Shown here: piece after piece, positions 8,326 to 16,806 of the stretch
Position numbering within the stretch: the stretch's first letter is position 1
Layout of the letters: every line of letters starts with the position of its first letter
Assembly: GCF_003457605.1 (NCBI RefSeq)
Contig: NZ_QRAN01000005.1
Coordinates: forward strand, 186,001 to 250,000
Direction: 5' to 3'
DNA length: 64,000 nt
Source of the DNA: Seongchinamella sediminis
Lineage (GTDB): Bacteria > Pseudomonadota > Gammaproteobacteria > Pseudomonadales > Halieaceae
Notes under the pieces: generated by a model
What the model was told of the DNA's origin: nothing
The model's input: the letters and a program-made list of their open reading frames with translations, nothing else
Database searches by the model: none
Translations under genes and position numbers: made by a program

Positions 8326-11223
8326 CTAACCCTGCCAGGGCAGCTGCCCGAGAATCATTACCAGCAGCCCGGCGAGCATACACAGTCCTGCCACCTGCCC
8401 GCCGCGGGCCAGTGGGTGGTGGCTTTGCAGTAACTTGACCAGCAGGGTCTTGCGGTCGACCCGGACCCCCGCCTGGGCCAGGGGCGCGATTTCCCGGTTG
8501 ATTGCCTGTGCGTCCAGGGCCGGCAGCAGGGGCGTGCCGGTAAATACCACCACATCGTCAACCAGCAGGAAGGGGCCGCGATACTGTATCCGGGCTCCGC
8601 TGGCCAGGTGATAGAGCCGGCGGTGATCCACCAGCACCAGGTGGTCTTCCCAGCTGCCCAGGTAGTCGCGCTCGCTGCGCAGCAGTAGCTGCAGGGCTAG
8701 CAAAGGGCCGCAGAGAACCAGTATGGCACCCACCAGGGTGGCCAGGCTAACGCCAAGCCCCACCAGCAGGATGACAACGGCAAGGGCCACTACCGCCAGT
8801 GCCACATTGGCGTGCCTGAGCTGCTGCGGGCGAGTCGCGACGGCATCGATCCAGCTGATATCGTCGGCGATATCGTCCAGCGGTGCGGCACCGCTGCTCG
8901 GCCTGCCCCTGTAGACCAGGGCTCTCGCGGCCTGCAGGTAGGCCCGGGCGAGGCTCACCAGGACGATGCCCAGCAGCAGGATCAGCGCCAGCGACCAGGC
9001 CAGACGGGTCAGTCGCTGTGCGCTGGCCCTGGTTTCGATCATGGTCTGCAGTGACTCGGACACCAGTGGCGCCTCGGCCTTGCCGGCAGCGCTGAAGCGC
9101 AGTATCTGCGCCTGCTGCGGATGATAGAGCAGGATTTTGTTGCCCCAGTTCACCAGCTGCCCCGGGCTTGTGGTCTGCCGGGTCGCTAATTGCTTGATGA
9201 ATTTCCAGTCGTGGTCGAACAGGTAAAGGCCGCTGGCGCCGCTGGCCGGGTTGTAGAGGATGGCCCACCAGTGGCTGTCGCTGCTGGCAAAATCCCAGAC
9301 CCGGCTCAGTTCTGCTTCCAGCGCGCTGGGCGGCAGTAGCAGTATTTCATCGAGTTGCTGGCCGAAGGCCCGGTCCTCGTAGCGCAGCACCGACACTGCC
9401 GGACCCTCGCTGCTATTGACCAAAAGCAGGCCTGCATTGAGGCGCAGCACAGGGTTTGCGGCCAGCGGCCTGTCGGTGTCGGCCAGCCTGGTGCCGTCCG
9501 CCGCCAGCTTGGCCAGTGACTGGCCGGCAACGTCGGCGACAAACAACTCGCCGCTCAGCGGGTGTACGCTCAGCGCATCCGGCGCCTGCGTTCTTGCCAT
9601 GGCTACGCATTGCCGGTCGTCCAGGCTGCACTGCCACAGTTGCGAGCCTGCGGTGGGATCCTCCAGTGCCTGCGCTGTCAGCAATAGTTCCCCGGCGGGG
9701 GTATAGGCAAGGGGCGGTGACAGGGCAGTCAGTCCCAGTTCCCGGGCGGGGATCGCGGTTGTGCTCACCCCGGCCCGATCGTGCAGCAACAGTTCTTTTC
9801 CGGCCAGCACGGCAAGCTCCCCGCCGGTACTGGCGGCAAGCGCTGTGGGACCGGTTACATCTGCGGCCGGTGTCAGGGCGAGCAAACGCCCCAGGAGTAT
9901 CAGCAGCAGGGCCAGCGCGGTAGCCGCGGTGAGCAGGGCCCTGCGTTTTTTTTCCCGGGCCAGCGCCGGCCGTTCCCTGACTTCAGTGGTGTTGCGGAAT
10001 GGTCGCAGCTGATACAGATTTGGCGCTGTCCGGGACTGACTGGCCTTGCCGGCATGATAAGCGGTGCTGCGCCGCGGCAACTCCAGCCGTGACTTGACTC
10101 TGGCCCGGGTGGCCCTGATGGCACCGGTGGCCGCCAACGCCCTGGCGCCACGTTCGATGGCTCTTTCCTCCAGCTCCCGTGCCCGCTGTAGCGCTTCCTG
10201 CTCTGCCTGGCGACGGGCCTGTTCTGCCCTGGCCTGCGCGGCCTGTTCTGCCTCGCGCTGCTTGCGGCGGGCTGCTTTTTCCTCCGCCTTGCGTCGCGCC
10301 TCTGCTTTGGCCCGGCGTTTTTTCTCCAGTTCGCGCTGCCGTTTCTGCTCCTGTTGCTCGCGGGCCCTGCGCCGCGCCTCCGCGGCTTTTTCCTGGCGCT
10401 CCTGTTCTGCGGCCTCTGCTGCAATCCGCGCCGCTTCCGCCTCGCGCCGTTTGCGCTCCGCCTCGGCCGCGGCCTTTTCCCGCGCCGCTTTTTCGGCGGC
10501 GACGCGTCTTTTTTCCTTCTCGGCGGCTTTTTTCTTTGCCGCAGCCTGCGCCGCCTGGCGGCGTTTTTCTTCTTCCGCCGCTTTTTTCTGCGCGGCTGCT
10601 TCCGCTTCCTGCCGGCGCGCTTCGGCGGCGGCCGCCTTCCTGCGCGCAGCCGCCTCGGCCTTGCGCTTTCGCTCCGCCTCCTGTTCAGCCTTTAGTCGCG
10701 CCGCTTCCTCGGCCTGGCGCCGGGCGGCTTCTTTCGCGGCGCGTTTTTCCGCGGCCTCCTGCTCGGCCTTTAGTCGGGCTGCTTCCTCGGCCTGGCGCTT
10801 GCGCTCGGTCTCCTCAGCCTGTCGTTTGCGCTCCGCCTCCTCGCGCTCTAACTCCCTGCGCTGGGCCGTGCCCCTGGTTCTTCTCGCCAGGGCCTCGCGC
10901 TCGGCCTGTTGCCTGGCGGTTTCCCAGTCGGCATGGGCGTTGTCATTTTTGCTGGCGGGTGTTGCGGCAGGTTTGGGCAGGTCAGTCTCGGCAGTCACCT
11001 TGACCAGCTCCGCCTCTGCACCCAGTTTGTGCAGTTTCTGGTAATACTCCCCGGCGACCTTGCGATCGAGGTTACGGCGCAGAATGATGGTCTCACCGGT
11101 GAAGAAGTGTTCCAGCCGTTCCGGGTCGGTGATACCGAACAACCGGGCAAAGCGGGCCTTCACCTGCTCCGGGTCCTTGCCCGGCAGAATTTCGCCCCGG
11201 AACGTGAGGTTGAACCTGTTCAC
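8326..11223 (-). CDS. Large membrane protein with Lys/Ala/Glu-rich coiled coil and propeller-like domain, function unknown
   Basis: A 965-residue protein I cannot assign. Reading from the N-terminus: a compact module of about 80 residues beginning MNRFNLTFRGEILPG, with ARFARLFGI and FTGETIILRRNLDRK; a very long Lys/Ala/Glu/Arg-rich coiled coil (about 100-375) recalling TolA; a basic linker; a membrane helix near 430-447; then about 270 residues of short beta-rich units (for example LSVHPLSGELFVADVAG) like an NHL-type propeller; then further membrane helices and a C-terminal soluble patch. The layout suggests a cytoplasmic coiled-coil stalk joined to a periplasmic sensing or binding domain. 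It lies alone between lutA and a peptide transporter, both on the same strand. The N-terminal module looks conserved, but its identity is only an impression. Confidence 0.8.
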   Translation of the reverse strand: MNRFNLTFRGEILPGKDPEQVKARFARLFGITDPERLEHFFTGETIILRRNLDRKVAGEYYQKLHKLGAEAELVKVTAETDLPKPAATPASKNDNAHADWETARQQAEREALARRTRGTAQRRELEREEAERKRQAEETERKRQAEEAARLKAEQEAAEKRAAKEAARRQAEEAARLKAEQEAERKRKAEAAARRKAAAAEARRQEAEAAAQKKAAEEEKRRQAAQAAAKKKAAEKEKRRVAAEKAAREKAAAEAERKRREAEAARIAAEAAEQERQEKAAEARRRAREQQEQKRQRELEKKRRAKAEARRKAEEKAARRKQREAEQAAQARAEQARRQAEQEALQRARELEERAIERGARALAATGAIRATRARVKSRLELPRRSTAYHAGKASQSRTAPNLYQLRPFRNTTEVRERPALAREKKRRALLTAATALALLLILLGRLLALTPAADVTGPTALAASTGGELAVLAGKELLLHDRAGVSTTAIPARELGLTALSPPLAYTPAGELLLTAQALEDPTAGSQLWQCSLDDRQCVAMARTQAPDALSVHPLSGELFVADVAGQSLAKLAADGTRLADTDRPLAANPVLRLNAGLLLVNSSEGPAVSVLRYEDRAFGQQLDEILLLPPSALEAELSRVWDFASSDSHWWAILYNPASGASGLYLFDHDWKFIKQLATRQTTSPGQLVNWGNKILLYHPQQAQILRFSAAGKAEAPLVSESLQTMIETRASAQRLTRLAWSLALILLLGIVLVSLARAYLQAARALVYRGRPSSGAAPLDDIADDISWIDAVATRPQQLRHANVALAVVALAVVILLVGLGVSLATLVGAILVLCGPLLALQLLLRSERDYLGSWEDHLVLVDHRRLYHLASGARIQYRGPFLLVDDVVVFTGTPLLPALDAQAINREIAPLAQAGVRVDRKTLLVKLLQSHHPLARGGQVAGLCMLAGLLVMILGQLPWQG

Positions 11224-11302
11224 CTCGCGTCAATGTCCCCTGTTTGTTCTATGTACCCAATGTAAGGGCGCAGGCCAGTCCCTGCCAAGGCCTGATTGCG
11301 GA

Positions 11303-12853
11303 TTAGTGCACTCCGTGCATCATCCTGCGCAGCAGCGGTGAGATCAGCAGCAGCAGCAGCGCAAAACCCAGCCCGAGATAGAGCAGGTCACCGAACAGGC
11401 TGGTGTAACTGACCAGCGCCGCGCCAACGTCATCGACGCTGCCGCCAACGGTTTCCACGGCGGCCAGTTTCGATAGCTGTGCGGCGACATACTCGGAGTA
11501 AGCCGTTGCCAGGAACCAGGCACCCATCATGACGCCGACTACCCGGGGCACCGCCAGCTTGGTGACGGCGGACAGGCCCACCGGTGACAGGCACAATTCG
11601 CCGCTGGTGTGCAGCAGGTAGGCCAGTACCATCCAGTATCCGGTGACCATGCCCGCCTGGTCGGGGTTGGCGGCGCCCAGTACCAGCGCACCAAAGCCCA
11701 ATCCCGCCTGGCCGATGCCGAGTGCGAATTTTACCGGCGTGCTGGGCTCCAGGCCCCGGCGCCCCAGTGTTGTCCACAGCCAGGCGAACAGCGGCGCCAA
11801 CAGGAAAATGAACATCGAGTTGAGGGAGCCGTACTGGGCGGCGGTAAGCTGGATGCCGAATATCTCCCGGTCCATCACCCGGTCGGCGAACAGGGTCATG
11901 GAACCGGCAGCCTGCTCGAACAGCGCCCAGAACACCACCGTGGACAGGGTCAGTATCACCAGGGCGATCATTCGCTGCCGCTCTATGGCATCGCACTGGG
12001 TGACGATAAACCAGGCCAGGCCCAGCAGTACGACCACAGAGATCAGGTTCAGGGTTATGCCCACGGCGGCGTGGAACTGCAGCATTTGCCATATGACGGC
12101 GACACCGATCAGCGCGCTGAGGTAAATCGTCCACTCGCGGTTGATGCCGATGGCCGACTTTTCCCGGAGCAACTGCGGGTCGTGGGGCTCCGCATGGCCG
12201 TGCAGGTGTTTCTGGCCATTGATGAAGGTAACCAGCCCCAGCAGCATGCCAATGCCGGCGGCGCCGAACCCGTAGGCCCAGCCCAGGGTCTCCCCCAGGT
12301 AGCCGCAGAGCAGGGTGGCGGCGAAAGCGCCGATGTTGATACCCATGTAGAAAATAGTAAAGCCGGAGTCCCGGCGCGGATCATTCTCCGCATAGAGCCT
12401 GCCGACGATGGTGGAAATGTTGGGCTTGAGAAAACCGACGCCGACCACGATAAGGGCCAGCGACAGGTAGAAGACCTGCAGCGCGGCTTCGTCCCTGACG
12501 ATCTCGTCACCCACTGTGTGCGCCTGCTTTCCTTCCACAGCCATGCCCAGGTGGCCCAGCACCAGCAGCAGACCCCCGAAAATCACCGCCTTGCGCATGC
12601 CCATGTAGCGGTCGGCCAGCAGCCCGCCAATCACCGGTGTGGCGAACACCAGCGCGGCATAGCTGCCGAGCACATCCAGGCCATTGGCGTCACTGAACAG
12701 GTGGTACTTGGTCAGGTAAAGCAACAGCAGGTACTTCATGCCGTAGAAGGAAAAACGTTCCCACAGTTCGGTGGCGAAGCAGACGAACAGTCCCCGGGGG
12801 TGGCCAAAGAATCCCGTATCGGTGGCCGGGTCGACGGCGATGCTGGTGGTCAT
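11303..12853 (-). CDS. POT/PTR family proton-dependent peptide transporter
   Basis: A 516-residue multi-spanning transporter of the proton-coupled oligopeptide family. The family proton-coupling motif ExxER appears as ELWERFSFYG, followed by GGLLADRYMGMRKAV and the PTR2 signature region FYMGINIGAFAATLLCGYLG. About 12-14 hydrophobic helices follow. It should import di- and tripeptides across the inner membrane. The reading frame stays open further upstream, but the ATG at 12853 has a good AGGAAA ribosome site and starts the protein just before the conserved ELWERF, as in relatives. It is divergent from the M28 peptidase lipoprotein gene, a pairing that could supply and take up peptides. Confidence 0.92.
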   Translation of the reverse strand: MTTSIAVDPATDTGFFGHPRGLFVCFATELWERFSFYGMKYLLLLYLTKYHLFSDANGLDVLGSYAALVFATPVIGGLLADRYMGMRKAVIFGGLLLVLGHLGMAVEGKQAHTVGDEIVRDEAALQVFYLSLALIVVGVGFLKPNISTIVGRLYAENDPRRDSGFTIFYMGINIGAFAATLLCGYLGETLGWAYGFGAAGIGMLLGLVTFINGQKHLHGHAEPHDPQLLREKSAIGINREWTIYLSALIGVAVIWQMLQFHAAVGITLNLISVVVLLGLAWFIVTQCDAIERQRMIALVILTLSTVVFWALFEQAAGSMTLFADRVMDREIFGIQLTAAQYGSLNSMFIFLLAPLFAWLWTTLGRRGLEPSTPVKFALGIGQAGLGFGALVLGAANPDQAGMVTGYWMVLAYLLHTSGELCLSPVGLSAVTKLAVPRVVGVMMGAWFLATAYSEYVAAQLSKLAAVETVGGSVDDVGAALVSYTSLFGDLLYLGLGFALLLLLISPLLRRMMHGVH

Positions 12854-13017
12854 AAGCTGTATTTCCTGTGTGCCGGGACCCGCCGGGCAAGGGTTGCTGA
12901 AGGTGGTATTAAACGTCAGCGGGCGCGGCGGATGCAAACGGCCAGCGGATCCGTCCGTGCGCAGCACGCTTAATGCCAGTATCATGGCCGCCTGTATCAC
13001 CGTGATGGAGAATGCGA

Positions 13018-14718
13018 ATGAAAACCACACTGTTGCTGGCCAGCCTGTTGTTGGCACTTGGCGCCTGTTCCGGGGAGAGTTCCCAGTCCACCCCGCCTGG
13101 CGACAGCGTTGCTGCTGTCGCGCCGGGCCCTGATGCGGCACAGACGATCGAAGCGGAACTGCATCGCCATATCGCCGAACTCGCGTCGGATGCCTACGAG
13201 GGGCGGGAACCGGGCACCCCGGGCGAGGACAAGACCATTGCCTACCTGGTCAAGGAATTCCAGGCCCTGGGCCTGCAGCCCGGCAATAACGGGGATTGGT
13301 TCCAGGAAGTGCCGATCACGGCGGTGAAAACCGCCCACGACGCGGTGCTGTCGCTGCGCGGGGCTGACTACAACGCCGATCTCAGTTTTGGCGACGAGAT
13401 GGTGGTGTTTACCGAGCGCCAGATGACCGTCACCGAACTCGATGAGTCCCCCCTGGTCTTCGTCGGCTACGGCATTAACGCCCCGGAACGTAACTGGAAT
13501 GACTACGCCGGCATCGATGTGAAGGGCAAAACCGTGGTGGTGCTGATCAACGACCCGGGCTTTGCGACGGGTGATCCGCAGGTATTCAATGGCAATGCCA
13601 TGACCTACTACGGCCGCTGGACCTACAAGTTCGAGGAGGCTGCTCGCCAGGGCGCGGCCGGGGTGATTATCGTTCACGAGACCGCGCCGGCAGCCTACGG
13701 CTGGGATGTGGTGCGCAATGGTGGCATGTCCGCCAAGATTGGCCTGACCTCGGAAAACAGGAGGGCCGACAGCGTGGCGGTGCAAAGCTGGATACCGCTG
13801 GAACAGGCCCAGGACCTGTTCGCAGCCGCCGGGGTGGACTACGCCGAGGCCAGTGCGGCAGCAGCCAGGCCGGGATTCAAGCCCTTTCCCCTGGCTGATA
13901 TCACCGCAACGGTAAGGCTCGACAACGAAGTCAGTAACAAGACCAGCCACAACGTGGCGGCTTTGCTGCCCGGCAGCAAGTACCCTGGGGAAGTGGTGAT
14001 TTATACCGCGCACTGGGATCACCTGGGTGTGCGCCCCGGAACCGACGGCGACAATATCTACAACGGCGCCAGCGACAATGCCTCCGGCACCGCGGGGCTG
14101 TTCTCGCTGGCCAGACTGTTCACCGAACAGGCGCAGCCGCCCGAGCGTTCAGTGCTGTTCCTGGCGGTCACTGCAGAGGAATCAGGGCTGCTCGGCTCGC
14201 GCTGGTACGGGGAGAACCCGATCTTTGCCCTCGACAAGACCGTGGCCAATTTCAACATGGATAATATCGCCGCGGGCCAGATTGGCCCCACCAGCGAGGT
14301 GGCCGTGGTCGGCTTCGGCAACAGTGAACTGGAGAACTATCTTCTCAGGGCCGCGCAAAAACAGGGCCGCGAGCTGGTCCAGGAACCCTTCCCCGAGAAA
14401 GGTTTCTACTACCGCTCCGATCACTTTTCCCTGGCCCGGGTCGGCGTGCCCGCACTCTACCTGACCCGTTCGACCGCCAGCGAGGAACACGGTCGGGAGT
14501 GGGGTGAAAAACGCCTGCAGGGCTACATCGAGAATCACTACCACAAGCCTTCCGATGAGTACGATCCCGACTGGGACCTGCGCGGTGCAGTACAGGAGGT
14601 GCAACTGCTGTATCACATGGGCAGCGAACTCGCCGCCAGTCGCGACTTTCCCAGATGGAATGACGGGGTCGAGTTCAAGGCGATCCGGGAAGCGAGCCTG
14701 GCCAGCAGCGAGGACTGA
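13018..14718 (+). CDS. M28 family zinc metallopeptidase, lipoprotein with PA domain
   Basis: A secreted aminopeptidase-like lipoprotein of about 566 residues. The signal sequence ends in the lipobox LGAC, so it should be lipid-anchored in the envelope. A protease-associated (PA) domain covers roughly residues 145-235. The M28 metal-binding set is present: HWDHLGV, SDNASGTAG with the bridging Asp, TAEESGLLGSRW with the catalytic and metal Glu pair, NFNMDNI, and YYRSDHFSLA with the last His ligand. The second ATG at 13018 is chosen because GGAG at 13007-13010 is seven bases upstream; the ATG at 13012 is too close to it. Divergent from the peptide transporter, which fits peptide scavenging. Confidence 0.92.
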   Translation: MKTTLLLASLLLALGACSGESSQSTPPGDSVAAVAPGPDAAQTIEAELHRHIAELASDAYEGREPGTPGEDKTIAYLVKEFQALGLQPGNNGDWFQEVPITAVKTAHDAVLSLRGADYNADLSFGDEMVVFTERQMTVTELDESPLVFVGYGINAPERNWNDYAGIDVKGKTVVVLINDPGFATGDPQVFNGNAMTYYGRWTYKFEEAARQGAAGVIIVHETAPAAYGWDVVRNGGMSAKIGLTSENRRADSVAVQSWIPLEQAQDLFAAAGVDYAEASAAAARPGFKPFPLADITATVRLDNEVSNKTSHNVAALLPGSKYPGEVVIYTAHWDHLGVRPGTDGDNIYNGASDNASGTAGLFSLARLFTEQAQPPERSVLFLAVTAEESGLLGSRWYGENPIFALDKTVANFNMDNIAAGQIGPTSEVAVVGFGNSELENYLLRAAQKQGRELVQEPFPEKGFYYRSDHFSLARVGVPALYLTRSTASEEHGREWGEKRLQGYIENHYHKPSDEYDPDWDLRGAVQEVQLLYHMGSELAASRDFPRWNDGVEFKAIREASLASSED

Positions 14719-14755
14719 CAACAAGCCTTTAGGCGCGGGCTGAGTGTCCGCCGGC

Positions 14756-14833
14756 GGTTGCAGTGCTATGTGCCGCAACCTGGCAGCGGGTTTTTTGCTG
14801 ATTGTCGCCCGCTGCCATGTGGCTGGCGCCAGC
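14756..14833 (+). other. Three consecutive hairpins in the M28-unknown gene spacer
   Basis: Within the 186-base spacer after the peptidase gene lie GGTTGC (14756-14761) with GCAACC (14775-14780); a 10-base perfect inverted repeat, TGGCAGCGGG (14781-14790) with CCCGCTGCCA (14808-14817), enclosing a T6 loop; and the 12-base palindrome GCTGGCGCCAGC (14822-14833). They may end the upstream transcript or shape the leader of the next gene. No T-run follows any of the stems. Confidence 0.55.
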
Positions 14834-14904
14834 GGCAATGCCACCGGGGGTCTGGCTCGGGTCAAATGTACAGCCTGAAAAGCTGTAATCACCGGAGTCA
14901 GAAC

Positions 14905-15375
14905 GTGAACTTGTTTATCCGCCTGTCGGGCCCGCATGATGGGGCCGATAGTGCACCGGATCTCCTCCCGGCCCAGCGTATGGTGCTGGATTACGCCCGT
15001 TTCCTGGAGGAGTCTGCCCCACTGCCCGGGCGCATTGTTGACCAGTCGCTGCTGCCGCACCCCAAATCGGGGCTGAAAGCTGCGCTGCTGCTATGCATCG
15101 CTGACAGCAATCACGATGGGCTGGCGGAGGATCTCAAAGCGGGCCTGCTGATGCTTGCCGCGTTCCAGCCAGGGGTGGGTGCGCAGGCCCTGGGCACTGA
15201 TTTTGCCGGGTTGGACCTGGACGAGGACATGCTGGATATCGCCGTGCAACTGGAGCAGGAGGAGCAGCAGGCACATTCGCGACGGGCGCAGGTGCGCCGG
15301 GAACTGCAGCAACTGAGCCAGGAGCTGGATGCCATGGAACGTGAACAGGCGCAGTCCCAGCCCCTCACCGCCTAG
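14905..15375 (+). CDS. Conserved-looking hypothetical protein
   Basis: A 156-residue soluble protein with no signal peptide and no motif I recognise. It starts MNLFIRLSGPHDG, contains a run rich in leucine and alanine (KAALLLCIADSNHDG), and ends with a Gln/Glu-rich helix likely to form a coiled coil (LEQEEQQAHSRRAQVRREL). The GTG start is chosen because CCGGAG at 14892-14897 lies seven bases upstream; the longer open frame would run through the hairpin cluster. Codon usage is like that of its neighbours. It faces dusC eight bases away. Confidence 0.65.
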   Translation: MNLFIRLSGPHDGADSAPDLLPAQRMVLDYARFLEESAPLPGRIVDQSLLPHPKSGLKAALLLCIADSNHDGLAEDLKAGLLMLAAFQPGVGAQALGTDFAGLDLDEDMLDIAVQLEQEEQQAHSRRAQVRRELQQLSQELDAMEREQAQSQPLTA

Positions 15376-15383
15376 ACGGCGAA

Positions 15384-16361
15384 TCAGGCGGCCGTCAGCC
15401 GGCGGCCCTGGATTGCGGTCTCGCTGCGCAGGCCTGCGCCAATTTCATCGACGTCACGCAGACGCTTGATTCTCTCAAACAGCAGGGCCGCCTGGGGGTA
15501 GTAGCAGCGCAGGTACACCAGCCACTGCTTGATGGGGTTGCCCACGTGGCCGGGATCGTAGTGCTGGCGGGCAAGCCCGTAGAATTCCAGCAACAGCGCA
15601 TGCACCTCGTGCCATTGCAGGGGTTCCAGCGTGTCATCGCTGGCCGCGGCGCGGACCAGTCGCGGCAGGTCAGGGCGGCACAGGGCTCCGCGCCCCAGCA
15701 TCAGGTCGTCACAGCCGCTGAGCGAGCGGCAGCGCAGGGCATCTCCCGGATTCCAGACTTCGCCGTTGGCGATCACCGGTATGTTGGTGACGGCCCTGGC
15801 CCGGTCGATCTCTTCCCAGTAGGCGGGCGGGCGATAGCCGTGGCGTTTGGTCCGGGCATGAATGGTCAGCTCCGTGGCGCCCGCCTCGTTGATGCCGCGC
15901 ACGATATCGAGAAACTGCTCCTGGTCCTCGTAACCCAGCCGTATTTTGACGGTAAGCGGTACATCCTTTGGCACGGCTTTTCTTGCCGCGGCGGTAATTG
16001 CCGCGACCCGTTCCGGCTCACGTAGCAGTATGGACCCGCCGTCGGATTTGTTGACGGTCTTTGCCGGGCAGCCGAAATTGAGATCCACGCCAGGGGCCCC
16101 CAGTTCGGCCGCGCGGGCCGCGTTCTCGGCCACCACGACGGGATTCCCGCCCAGCAATTGCAGGTAAACCGGCACCCCGGAGGCGGTTCTGCCCCCGGTT
16201 TTCAGCTCCGGGCACAGGCGGTGAAATACCCGCGCCGGCAGCAGTCGTTCACTGACCCTGACAAACTCGGTGACGCAGCGATCCACGCCCCCCAGGCCGG
16301 TGAGCAATTCGCGCATGGTGTGATCTATCACCCCCTCCATGGGGGCCAGCAGGAGTCTCAT
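15384..16361 (-). CDS. dusC: tRNA-dihydrouridine(16) synthase
   Basis: An FMN enzyme that reduces uridine to dihydrouridine in the D-loop of tRNAs. The 325 residues begin MRLLLAPMEGVIDHTMREL, a DusC-type start, and contain the catalytic motif NFGCPAK with Cys98, KIRLGYED, the TIHARTK region and VIANGEVWN, all parts of the TIM-barrel FMN and tRNA site. Length and the Cys98 numbering match E. coli DusC, which acts at U16; assignment to DusC rather than another Dus is by similarity of the N-terminus. It is divergent from the oadGAB operon. Confidence 0.92.
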   Translation of the reverse strand: MRLLLAPMEGVIDHTMRELLTGLGGVDRCVTEFVRVSERLLPARVFHRLCPELKTGGRTASGVPVYLQLLGGNPVVVAENAARAAELGAPGVDLNFGCPAKTVNKSDGGSILLREPERVAAITAAARKAVPKDVPLTVKIRLGYEDQEQFLDIVRGINEAGATELTIHARTKRHGYRPPAYWEEIDRARAVTNIPVIANGEVWNPGDALRCRSLSGCDDLMLGRGALCRPDLPRLVRAAASDDTLEPLQWHEVHALLLEFYGLARQHYDPGHVGNPIKQWLVYLRCYYPQAALLFERIKRLRDVDEIGAGLRSETAIQGRRLTAA

Positions 16362-16525
16362 GGCATTTCTGTCTGCTTGGGTGGCGGCGGATTATACGCC
16401 AGCGCGGCAGCGGCCACCATTGTTCCCCGCGCGGGTGATGGCAACCGGCCCGCGCCTGTTTTATAGTTGCCCAATTGTGGCCCTGCAGGTGCTCGGGGCT
16501 GATCCAGCGATGACGGACAGGGCAG

Positions 16526-16777
16526 ATGCAGCAGGATATTGTGGCGCAGGGTGTGGAACTGATGCTGTTCGGCATGGGCACTGTGGTGGTGTTCCTGGCG
16601 CTGCTGGTAGTGGCGACCAGCGTCATGTCTGCGGTGGTCGGTCGTTTCTTCCCCGAAGCCCCGCCAGCGCCAGCCGCTGAGGGCAAGGCTGCGCCCGGTG
16701 CCGTGTCCCCGGATGCGGAAATCGTCGCCGCCATCACCGCGGCGGTTCATCGCCACCGTAATCGCCACAGGCCCTGA
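16526..16777 (+). CDS. oadG: Oxaloacetate decarboxylase gamma subunit
   Basis: An 83-residue protein with one N-terminal membrane helix ([22 protein letters not shown]) followed by an Ala/Pro-rich linker and a His/Arg-rich tail, HRHRNRHRP. In the Na+-pumping oxaloacetate decarboxylase the gamma chain anchors the alpha subunit to the beta subunit, and its C-terminus helps bind zinc and the alpha chain. It is the first gene of oadG-oadA-oadB, 29 bases before the oadA ATG. The small size and weak sequence conservation are usual; the assignment rests heavily on position. Confidence 0.9.
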   Translation: MQQDIVAQGVELMLFGMGTVVVFLALLVVATSVMSAVVGRFFPEAPPAPAAEGKAAPGAVSPDAEIVAAITAAVHRHRNRHRP

Positions 16778-16806
16778 TTGGCAATTTGACAATAAGAGGT
16801 TCCTCC

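Noticed and set aside
10064-11044. Plus-strand frame of 326 codons, almost only Ser, Ala, Arg and Phe
   Set aside because: It is the complement of the Lys/Ala/Glu coiled coil; such composition is an artefact of reversed repeats.
12854-13141. N-terminal extension of the peptide transporter frame
   Set aside because: The extra 96 codons have no transporter similarity, overlap the M28 gene start on the other strand, and the ATG at 12853 has a proper ribosome site.
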